Shown here: positions 37,723-47,342 of the stretch, piece by piece
Layout of the letters: each line of letters starts with the position of its first letter
Position numbering within the stretch: position 1 is the stretch's first letter
Assembly (NCBI GenBank): GCA_949152475.1
Contig: OX424567.1
Span: 25,445,402-25,509,401, forward strand
Source: Terebella lapidaria
Lineage: Eukaryota > Annelida > Polychaeta > Terebellida > Terebellidae
Direction: 5' to 3'
DNA length: 64,000 nt
Notes under the pieces: model-generated
Databases searched by the model: none
The model's input: only the letters and a program-made list of their open reading frames with translations
What the model was told of the DNA's origin: nothing
Program-made: the position numbers and the translations under genes

Positions 37723-39917
37723 CACTCTACATACATGCTTGTCTTACACAGGTGAACTCATCATGGAATATATGTATTTGTAAATAAATGAACTGGAGAT
37801 ATAATTGTCCTCTCTCCATCCAGTACCTCGCTCTGTTTGGCGTTCATTATATGTGCTCAAGATCTAAGTATTCGCTGTCAATTTTGTTTTAACATCAAAT
37901 TGGATGTACTTTCGTTGGCCTTATACATATACTCAAGATTCTCAAAGCCAAGGTTTGATTTAACAATGAGCCAAACATTTATCATAATTTACTCTATGAC
38001 ATTACGATGCCCATCATCCAAAATACAACTTCCGTCGTCTACATCTTTCCTTCTATATCCAGTTTTGAAATCAGATCCTATGAAGTATAGTTTTTTTTCC
38101 ATTCAAGCTCTATCTTCGTTTAAGTTATCAGAGTTTTCAGAGCTCAAAATCACGTACCGAACATATGGACCGGAATCATAGAAGATGGTAGACAACCATA
38201 TCCTTTTTTATTTTGTTGACCGATGGCAGTACGCCACCGGAGTAAAGCAGCTACTTTTGGGGAACTGGTTACTGAAAACAAAACTAGCTACACGCGAGAA
38301 ACGTGCCACACTTTAATTAAACCTTCCAATAATTCGTTCAAGTGATGTTTCATGTTACTTTAACTTGAATTTAAATATTGTCTGATTTTGTAAATCAGCT
38401 CAGTTATTGTGTTTCCATGTTGGTTTAATAAATATGATTTGCGAACCGTAGCTCTTGATATATAGGCTACACGATCAATAATCTAGTATGTGTGCCGTTC
38501 ACCTATTCACGGTATGGCCTTCACTTTGTTGGCGACGTGCTAATGACAAGCTGAAAGGACCACATATTGTTCACAATAGCAATCAAAAATCGTCGATACT
38601 CTGCTGCTGTTTCCACAAATACGGACAAAGTGCCACCAGCATGTCTCCCACTTCCGTTCCCATCATGCAATGGGATGTCATTTCATTAAACACCGACCTC
38701 ATTTTTGTGTTATTCGGATATAGGCTTGCAAAGCACGATGTATTTTTTTTTCTTCCTAGCTGGCCACTTAAATCTCGATCAAAGTACTGTGAATCTCGAA
38801 AACTAGGCCTCATTTCGATGGACGATGGACGGTTTATATTTCGGTTATATCGTCGTGGTGTCAGGTACGCGGTTTGTAGCTCTCAGTCGTCGCGGAGTGT
38901 CCGAACCATATTATTTATGGCCTCTCGTGTTCAGAACCCTATAGCTATATGACCGCACTTCAATCGGAGTTTGCCTTGACTACGAACTTGAGTTTACTGC
39001 TGCAAAAACATGGAAAATATCGCATGTTCTTTATAGAAGGTCTACATTTCGGGCGTCTGTAGTTGCATACTTATTTAGCAAAGACTGATTATTAATAGTA
39101 GATCTGCCGAAGAGAACGCGCTTAGCAACAGTGGTGACTCAACCAGAAACTTTGTTGTGGACCAGATTCCGGCTACATTGAGGACCTAAAACGTGAGTAA
39201 GAATATAAAGGTACTAACAAAATATACTGTAATATCTTGTTTATAAATGAGGACTCATATCAATGATAACTCCTAGCACTATATCTGATCTACACAAACC
39301 CCAAATCACTTATATCCCTATCAAAATTCAACGATATAATTTCCCATCGATTTCCGAAAATATCCCATGTGTGTTGAGTATACACATCAATTCGTTGCCA
39401 AGTGTTGGAATATATATGATTTAATTGATTGTAAAGATACTCTATAGCCATTCGAAATATTATCAATTGCTACATGCATTTTAGTTATAATTTTCACTAT
39501 TATGTATACTATGGTTTGCAACAGATACTTTACTTTGGTTACTTTTACGTCCTAATATCCAAAATACACGTTATGATGAAGATACAAAACAATTTTTTTT
39601 TCATTTATATTCTCTATAGTTCTACTGTGATACAGTTCTCACCTTTCTGGTGGCAAATACGTCAATTTAATTTTTTTATTTATTTAATTTTTTATTTTGT
39701 TTTTCGCATAGTAGGGAATGTATATCTTACTATGTGATAAACAAATGTATTTTTCACCTGTATTTCCTGATGATGTCAGGGCGGTTTGGGTATAATACGT
39801 TTTATCTCTACTTCAAAACTTATATATTTCATGTTGTCTATTGGCTTCAATACAATATAATATTTGCCAATCAAAGGCCCTATATGTATGGTATTTTGAT
39901 TTATAGGAAATGACGTC
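37723..39917. other. Intergenic, no gene seen
   Basis: After the poly(A) signal of paralogue A no coding region is supported. Frames of 114 and 154 codons at 37837-38181 and 38488-38952 have no recognisable domain, biased composition and no splice context. The end of this stretch should contain the promoter of the dynein light chain gene; TGACGTCA (39911-39918) next to its ATG is a perfect CRE-type site. Confidence 0.45.
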
Positions 39918-41805
39918 ATGTCACGTGTCAAAATAAACCCACGTGTCATTCAGACGATAGAAGAAGAGGGAGATGGACAGGTAAGCCTCTTCTGATTAAA
40001 ACTGGAAGCAGTTGTCATCTGATAGGCTTAAAACGTGATTTATTTTCGAATGCCAAGACCTGTCACGATAATTTTAATCAAACTTGTCAATATCCCAGTC
40101 AAGAATGTGAGTTCACTGTGAACTCGCTGTGAGTTCACATACACATCACACAATTTGTCCTTTGTGAGTTCACAGTGAATTCAATTTGTCACCTCACGGT
40201 GTCATCACAGAGACATCATATGATGAGTTCGCCGTGTGGGGTTTCTATGATATTGTTGTGCGTTCGCAAAAACAATGTTAATAACATTGTTAATGTAGTT
40301 TTTAAACTGTTTTAGGGGTCATTTTCATTGCTGATTTCCGAAGTTCCACAAAATAAACGCCCATTTAAAATTCCAAATATTTAGAAGTCCAAATGTTGAT
40401 CAATAATAATGGCCGATATTACTCACAGGAGTGATATCACAGTGAATTCCCGATTAGTTCATAGGTGTAAAGTCACAGGCATGAAGTCGGTATGAAATCA
40501 CAGTGACATCACACCTGTGAGGTCATACTGGTGATATCACATTGAGTTCATTGTGACTTCATGTGATGAGTTCATACTTGTGACTGACAATTGATATGAC
40601 AATGATGTCATGATGAGGTCACTTCTTGACTGGGATATACCTTCGGAGGATAAATTTGCGCTAATTCTTGAACGACTCAACAAGTGAAAGGAGATGCGCT
40701 ATTTTTTTTTTTCAAGACATACACTATACGTTCCAGTCTGGTCTGAGCTCACACGCCCTTGCCGAGCATGAGCGTCAGCACCCACCCTTGGGGCCCCCTC
40801 GTGTACAGCGGGGCCGCAGGAACACCATGGACTCATCAGACAAGTCATCCTCCGACCATGCATCGAGCAATCCCATAGACCGCTACAAGATCAACAGGAA
40901 GGCCCTCGACGTCACGAGACGCCTGAGTATGTCCTCGGCGATGTTCGGCCAGCTGCAGGGCTTCCTCTCCATGCAGGGTGGGGTGGGGGCGCCTGGGGGT
41001 AAAGTCAGCTACGAGAACACGTACCGAACAGAGCCCAAGGAGGACGAGAGCTTTTTACCACACGAGGTAAGGCTGGAGTTCCTCTCCATGCAGGGTGGGG
41101 TGGGGGGACCCGGGGGGGGGGGGGGGGGGCAAGGTTGGCTACGAGAACACGTACCGAGCAGAGCCCAAAGAGGACAAGAGCTTCCTGCCAAAGGAGGTAA
41201 GGCTTGAGTTAAATTACGGTCGACATGGGAAATTCCGGAACTCCGGACTATGATCAATTCCGAAAGCCAGGAATCACATAACAAATTCAAAAATTCACAA
41301 AATGACAATAACTGTAAAAATATCGTGCACTCATTATGAGCATACAAGGAAATGGAAGTCTTCGATCTGACAGACTGCAGCGAAAGGTGACGCCGGGTGA
41401 TAGATTAAACGATGAATAAGACATGACACAATACACTAGGACACTGACACTAGGTTGCTATTTCCCTTGTCATGACAAACGATATAATCCGTCATTTTTC
41501 AGGTGAGCGCGATAGCAGAACGCGCGTTGCGAGGGAAGTTGAGCGATGTTCGATACGAGGCCAAGCACTGCGCGTCACTCACCTGCTCTCTCACCAACAT
41601 CATCAAGAATAGGCTCAAGGAGAACCTGGATCTCCCTCGTTATAAGATCGTCGTGAACGTCCTCATCGGGGAGAAGCAACAACAAGCAGTCCAAATGGCA
41701 TCTCGCTGTCTCTGGAACGAGTCCACGGACAAGTTTGCCACGGCGAGTTACAAGAACGCGACCCTGTTCGCGGTGGCTACCATACACGGTGTATACTCAG
41801 AGTGA
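39918..41805 (+). CDS. DYNLT4: Tctex1-domain dynein light chain (DYNLT4/TCTEX1D4-like)
   Basis: Exons 39918-39980, 40737-41066 and 41503-41805 join in phase 0 to 231 aa. The C-terminal 100 residues form a Tctex1 dynein light chain domain (LPRYKIVVNVLIG, SRCLWNESTDKFATASYKN, LFAVATIHGVYSE). The N-terminus is basic and serine-rich (RRLSMSSAM), and is followed by KVSYENTYRTEP at about 110-121. Human TCTEX1D4 has a comparable YRTEP segment and a PP1-binding RVSF motif; here the equivalent KVSY lacks the aromatic Phe/Trp, so PP1 binding is uncertain. Family members act in dynein complexes, cilia and signalling. The ATG at 39918 was chosen because an earlier ATG at 39909 hits a stop. The end of exon 2, donor included, is duplicated just downstream. 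The family is firm; assignment to the D4 subtype is likely. Confidence 0.9.
40090..40638. repeat. Foldback MITE in dynein light chain intron 1
   Basis: The ends ATATCCCAGTCAAGAATGTGA and its inverse TCACTTCTTGACTGGGATAT flank about 500 bp made of words such as GTGAACTCGCTGTGAGTTCA, TCACAGTGAATTC and GTGATATCAC. It has the same plan as the other foldbacks in the window: short terminal inverted repeats plus a core of short self-complementary units. It is non-coding. Confidence 0.8.
40962..41205 (+). repeat. Tandem duplication of the exon 2 end and donor
   Basis: The segment from TTCCTCTCCATGCAGGGTGG through GAGGTAAGGC occurs twice (starts 40962 and 41079). The copies therefore give two consensus donors, with exon ends at 41066 and 41196. 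The second copy contains an 18-G run (41112-41129) where the first has a short GGGGG. Using the second donor would add 130 nt and shift the frame; using the first keeps the Tctex1 domain in frame. Confidence 0.85.
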
Positions 41806-42107
41806 GAAGTTTGGACAGCCACTGTCCTGAGGGTCAGCATATTGCGAGGAAGATCTGTCGAACATTGTGTTTATCCTGGTAATATTTTGTTGTTTGGGTG
41901 TCATTAGACACATTCTGTGATAGCCATATATGGTGTTAAGTAATCATATTTTCTCAATTATACTACTATTGGAATTGTATAGGCCTATATCTGATAGTTG
42001 GTGTGAATATCTACGTGATACTTTTGAATACAAATACATGTAATAGACAAATCTCATAAAACCAGACATAATAATAAGCTTTTGCTGCCCTCACATACCA
42101 AACATTA
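41806..42107. other. Dynein light chain 3' UTR
   Basis: AT-rich sequence after the stop codon with no further coding region. No perfect AATAAA was noted. Confidence 0.4.
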
Positions 42108-42109
42108 CA

Positions 42110-42870
42110 AAGACCCTAAGGGGACACACCTGTGAGTGAATTCTTTTTCGCATTCACTCGCGATCTTAATTTCTGCGTTTGAATGTGATCTTTCTTCGAA
42201 TGCGATATTTTCGCATTCCCTCATGATAACATTGCAATTGAACGCGATCTTTTGGTGGGAGGACATGGAAGAAATATTTTTAACACAATGTTCTTGCGTT
42301 CCCTCGCAATATTATCGCGTTCCCTCGCAATCCGGATCGCGTTCCCTCGCAATCTTATTGCGTTCCCTCGCATTCTGGATCGCGTCCCCTTACATTCCGG
42401 ATCTCGCCCCCTCACAATCCGGATCGCGTCCCCTCGCAGTCCGGATCGCGTTCCCTCGCAGTCCGGATCGCGTTCCCTCGCGATCTTGTAGAAAAACCTT
42501 CTCAGAAATCATTGGCGTCAGCACAATGCGAGGGAACGCAATAAGGTCGCAAGGGAACGCGATCCGCGAGGGAACGCGATCCGAAATGCGAGGGAACGCA
42601 ATGAGATCGTGAGGGAACGCAATCCGAAATGCGAGGGAATGCAAAAAAATCGCGAGAAGAACGCTCTCATGAATGCGAGGGAACGTGATCTGGAACGCGA
42701 AGGAACGCAATAAGACTGCGAGGGAATGCAATATTATTGCGAAGGAACACAATATTATTGCGAGGGAACGCAATAATATTGCAAGGGAACGCAAAAACGA
42801 TATGTCAAAAAATATTTCTTCCATGTCCTTTCAGCGGCTCCGTATCTTTCTGTGTTCGAACGCAATTTTT
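42110..42870. mobile_element. Foldback minisatellite of GCGAGGGAACGC units
   Basis: The left half (about 42270-42490) consists of tandem units such as GCGTTCCCTCGCAATCCGGA. The right half (about 42525-42800) carries the opposite strand, such as GCGAGGGAACGCAATAATAT. Subterminal GGACATGGAAGAAATATTTTT (42261) and AAAAATATTTCTTCCATGTCC (42808) are inverted. An outer CCTAAGGGGACA at 42116 and GGCTCCGTA at 42836 resemble the ends of the foldback at 22728-23115, suggesting a shared mobilising enzyme. Long frames on both strands are by-products of the period. Confidence 0.8.
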
Positions 42871-43381
42871 TTTGCGAAAGGGGACCGTGAAAAGATTGGT
42901 AGAGAGTGGTAGAGATCTCGACCCAACGAAAAAAAATCCAACTCACAGTTGCTCCCATAGGTGTATGGTATTACCACACTGTCATAACGCACACAAGACG
43001 TTTTCCATCGTATCACGAGAAACGTGTTTCATACTGTACAAGTAATGTAATATGTTGTTGGGATGACTGACTGAGAAGTTTAAATCTATACATTTTTTCA
43101 GAGACTTTCGAAGGACGTGTTGTTGGACAGTATTAATCGCCAGAGGCCCGGAATACTCACACGTGAAGATTTAGAAGTTACACTTAAAACAATCCAATGT
43201 TTCACGTATTTATTTTCCTGTCTCCTCTTTGAATACATGTCTAAAATGGCAATGCCACAGCCACGTTATGCAGTGAAAGTAATACGTCTGGTTATATGAA
43301 ATAAATAATACGGAATCACATAATATTTTACATACACATCTATCATACACAGCTCATTATAAAATCTACCACCATTTGATA
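42871..43381. other. Spacer, no gene seen
   Basis: I see no recognisable coding region or repeat here. It is the 3' flank of paralogue B; I could not find a convincing poly(A) signal on the minus strand. Confidence 0.4.
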
Positions 43382-45699
43382 TCAAGGGTTAAATTCGTGA
43401 ACATACACCACATCTTGATTATACGCCGGGATGTATATTTCTTTGAGCCCGTCCCCGTCTGCATCCATGGCACTTGGTCTGCCCAGGATGTTGTTTGGAC
43501 CCTCATCCCGAATGATGGACATTTCGTAACTCCAGTCCAGTGGGTCCTCAGATTTTGGAGTCAGATAATAAGTCCTCCCGTCATCCTCCCCGGACAACAG
43601 AATCCACGGCTTTCCTGAGCTGTATGTCAGAAACATATAGATTAATTTTAGAGGAATATTTGTAATGCAAAAACCGTTGTCATGACCGATGTTTTTATAT
43701 GTATGTGTGTGAGGTGACTTACCGGTCGGTGTCTGGGTAGAAAGCCTGTGCCGCTCCCGGAGTCCCGCCTCCCACAGCCCCACTCCTCGAGGTGAAGCCG
43801 TCAGCTAACAGTCGTGGCGTGTATGGCATCGTACTGACAACACACACACGTTCAGCTGATTAGCATATCAACTTAACGATCAATTGATATTCTGTCACTG
43901 GCTCAGTTAGGTTTTATCAAAGCACAATAAAGTTTGAATTTCAAAATATATTTACTCAGCCATACTAGTGATATCTCACCGGAAGTCGTCTGGTATTTGG
44001 TAGGCTATGAAGCTTCCGTTGACTTCAGCATTGTAAGGCATCAGAATATCTAAGCGGCCATCGTTATTGATGTCCGAGATATCAAAGTCGTAAAACTTGT
44101 GGCCATAGTCGATAACCCGGGTCTGTATCTGTTGTATTCACCAAAATTCAATAGATTTATACTGAAGTCCGAATCAGCATGATATTGCTAGGATAATTGC
44201 GGCCGGTAAGCTGTGATATTACTTTCTTTCAGCAACAGCAGTGTGGGCCATATAGTTGCGACCATCGACTTATTATCACACTGCATTTTTGTCTGATTTT
44301 CTTGTACAAACAGTTCGAATACTGTATTTGGGAATTTCATAATTGAACATCAAACGAAAATACAAGGGAAATTGTCCCCCGATATGAAATGTTCTGAAAG
44401 CGGAAGAGCTGGGAAGAGAAAAGCATTTTCTGCCTCATTTGAAGCACTCCATGGCCTTTTGTACACGAAGATATAATTGGACACCTAAAATACAATAAAC
44501 ACATATTGACATCACATTTCCTTTTGAGGTGCCGCTTCTATGTATTTTACCATGGTTGGGTCTGCCCAGCTTCCCGTGGGATCCTCGCTCCAGTGTACGG
44601 AGAACAGCTCCGTGTACGAGCCCACGGTGAAGACAGCGTACCGCAAGCCGGCTGTAGTGAACAGGGTCACTCCTCCATGGAAAGTGCCGCAGAAGTCCCT
44701 GATGACCAGGTGTGGGGTCCACGCTTGGCTCAGTGGATCACTTGAAGGCTGCTCAAACCACAACAGCTGGGTCACTTCTTCAGCTGCGATATAAACGAGT
44801 GAGATACCAGTAAATTTCCTGACACTATGTGACAATTCACAAGAGGTTTGACCGCCTCATGACTAACATACGTGGATCTCCGGCGATGCGCACACGGCAC
44901 GTGAGAGCGTCTACTCTGCCGTCTAGGTTGAAGTCCCTCCAGAGGACTTTGTGGTAGACCCACTGCCGGGGGTCGGGATCACTCGGGTCTCGGACAATGT
45001 CATGTACCGAAATACTGTCGAAATCACGAACGTCGAAGACGTAGATTGTGCCGTTGGTTTTCCCCGGTCGTAGAAACCCGTCAGGTTGAGTGATGGTCTC
45101 AAAGCCAAAAACGTTCACTGGTCAAACAAAGTCAGGATAACAATGCTGAGATTGATTAATAATATTGCTTGAAACATCAGCCCCCAGTCGCAAAATAGTA
45201 GGCCACAAATACTCGGATTCAAAGCTAAGGTATCAATTTCAAGTTGGGAATTGATAGCGGAATAAGTTACGCACTTGGAGTCTGTTTTGGTTCTCTCGGC
45301 CATGACAGTTCGTCGTATAGCTCGGATGGCAGGACTCCGTCTAAATTGTCCAGATATTTACCGATGTTCAAGTAAATATACGAGGAATCGCTGATGGATA
45401 GGGATTCGTCGTATGTGGATAAGAGCAAGCTGTATCTGCACGAAAAATAAAATAGCATTTCATATTTCCTATCGATCTCGTTGATAATTCTATCGATAAT
45501 CTGAGGACATGGCTCACCATACTCTGTGTACAATTCGTTACCTTTCTCTCGGATCAGTCCAATTCGGATGCTCATAGACACTTGAGAACCTTGGAAAGCT
45601 TGCATTGACGTATCCGACTTCTGGAAATAGAGTTTGAGCAGCAGAAAGCGTCAGGTGGTATAGTAAATACAAACAAATGTATATCGTGGAAAGCGTCAT
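43382..45699 (-). CDS. Secreted VCBS/FG-GAP-like protein, paralogue B
   Basis: Function unknown. Minus-strand exons 45699-45542, 45435-45275, 45117-44872, 44783-44551, 44128-43980, 43833-43723 and 43619-43382 join in frame to 431 aa, with the same seven-exon plan and phases as paralogue A. It begins with a hydrophobic signal peptide, then QTLFPEVGYVNASFPRFS. The DxDxDG loops are DFNLDGRVD, DINNDGRLDIL and DADGDGLKEIYIP. It is transcribed away from paralogue C, with about 1.6 kb between the start codons. Exons 1-3 are nearly identical to C, exons 4-5 clearly less so, and exons 6-7 again close. Intron 3 is short (88 bp) and preserves the empty site of the Tc1-like element found in C. All junctions keep GT/AG and phase, so it looks functional. 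Confidence 0.87.
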
Positions 45700-47342
45700 C
45701 TTCGAGCATCCAGGGTTTTATTTCTTTCTGAAACAATTTTAACAGATGTGTCCAACTTTTTTTAGACTATTTATAATATATTGAAATGTTTAGCTGTTTA
45801 CGACCTTCAGAGTACTTTTTATCAGCACATGATAATCTGCTTTGGGTCAAATGTTATATAAATATACATTATATAATGTTCCCAGGTGGCGTTTCCCAAT
45901 AACATCAACAATGCTATTGATGTACTCTGCATATATCAGTAAGCATGATTTAATATATAATTTAATAGTTGCTTACAGGTCATTGCTATTCGTACATGAG
46001 TCATATATTCATGGAACGAAACGAGATTTTTTTTCATATTGTTCAGTTCGTATCACGGCCCAATTTTTAGGCTAATAAATCAGTGTTAGTTCACATATCA
46101 GTGTGTACTCATTTCATTTACAAGTGAAATACGTTGTCATACAATGTGAATTTGTTATCAGGGAACATTTGTTGAGTCTCCTTTCAAAAGAAAACCCGAA
46201 TGAACTGGGCATATTGTTACAAACACATCCACCCACTAAAGTCAGCTGTCTTAAATTATATGCGTGTCTAGAATTTAAGGGTCAGCACGAGTTACGCATT
46301 TCACTGCAGAATGTGTTCAAAAAGTTTTAACGGAAATTTCTGAGAATCTGCTTTCTGTAGTTCACGAAGCTTTCCAGAGTAAATATAAGCCTTGCAATAT
46401 ACAAATATGAAATGATTCGGTAGAGACATAATTATATAAATATCATTATTGCCAATATTACATATTACTAACAATATTTTCGAAAACATCCCGAATCGTG
46501 AATTTGCAACACTCAGAACTTTTATAATTAAAAAAAACTAAGACTCGGGCGCGATAACAATATACCCATTTCGTATTGTGACTTTATCCATGACATCAAT
46601 ACTTTGTAAATTTTTATGCAGGATGTACCGGAAATTGCTATTATTAGTATCATTATTTTGACAATATCAATAATTGTCTTCATCGAACCATATCATAATA
46701 TACGTGGCATATAAAACTGGTTTTGAAGTTTCGTGCATAATCATGCAGCTAAATTCTGATTTCTTGATACATTGGTTTAAATACACAATAAGCGAATCAA
46801 ATGAACAGCCACGAGCCGATGATATCACTTTAAGTTAGCAAATCACAGTTCTAGAGGTATTATATACTGTGTCCTGAAAATTGACACAATGTGTGTATTA
46901 CAGCTAATAGTTATGTGTTGAGTTGAACTAATGTGCTGGAGCCAAAATTATGAACTTTCACATAACAACACGAATTTTTGGCGACCTGTGACAACTTCTC
47001 TAAAACGGATTGGGCATCTTCAGATGCTGAGGAATGAATTACAGAACTTGCCCAATCGGCCGATATACCGTCTCCACTGTCGGGTTCCGTATCAACTTAG
47101 TTTTTATCAAAGAGGTCGTCAATATTATTTTTGGGAAACTCCAGCTGTGATTGTGGTTGCAGCGTACCCATTACAAGAGAACACAAGTATATGTTACAAA
47201 AAGAAAGATTTTGATAAATGGAATGTTTACAATCATTTATGTAAATATGTACTCTTTTATATAAGCACTCACACAGTTATATAAGTAGTTACTATTCTTT
47301 GCAGAACATAACAATACACAAAGAACAAAATTCAAGGAGACA
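45700..47342. promoter_or_regulatory. Shared upstream region of divergent paralogues B and C
   Basis: This is 1.6 kb of AT-rich sequence between the two start codons. I see no long similarity between its two halves: homology between B and C begins only inside exon 1, after the signal peptide. Regulation may therefore differ between the copies. A 117-codon frame at 46931-47284 has no domain or supporting context. Confidence 0.45.

Noticed and set aside
38488-38952. 154-codon plus-strand frame between paralogue A and the dynein light chain gene
   Set aside because: No domain or repeat, no splice context; composition like the surrounding intergenic DNA.
40668-40736. Starting the dynein light chain at the in-frame ATG at 40668
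   Set aside because: An acceptor at 40736 and a phase-0 first exon at 39918-39980 give a better start; the 40668 start would translate intron and a T run.
42136-42912. Overlapping frames on both strands with repeating Arg/Glu/Arg or Ser/Leu/Ala patterns
   Set aside because: They are by-products of the GCGAGGGAACGC minisatellite, which stays open in several frames; no domain.
46931-47284. 117-codon frame between paralogues B and C
   Set aside because: No family resemblance and no counterpart near paralogue B; likely chance in the shared upstream region.
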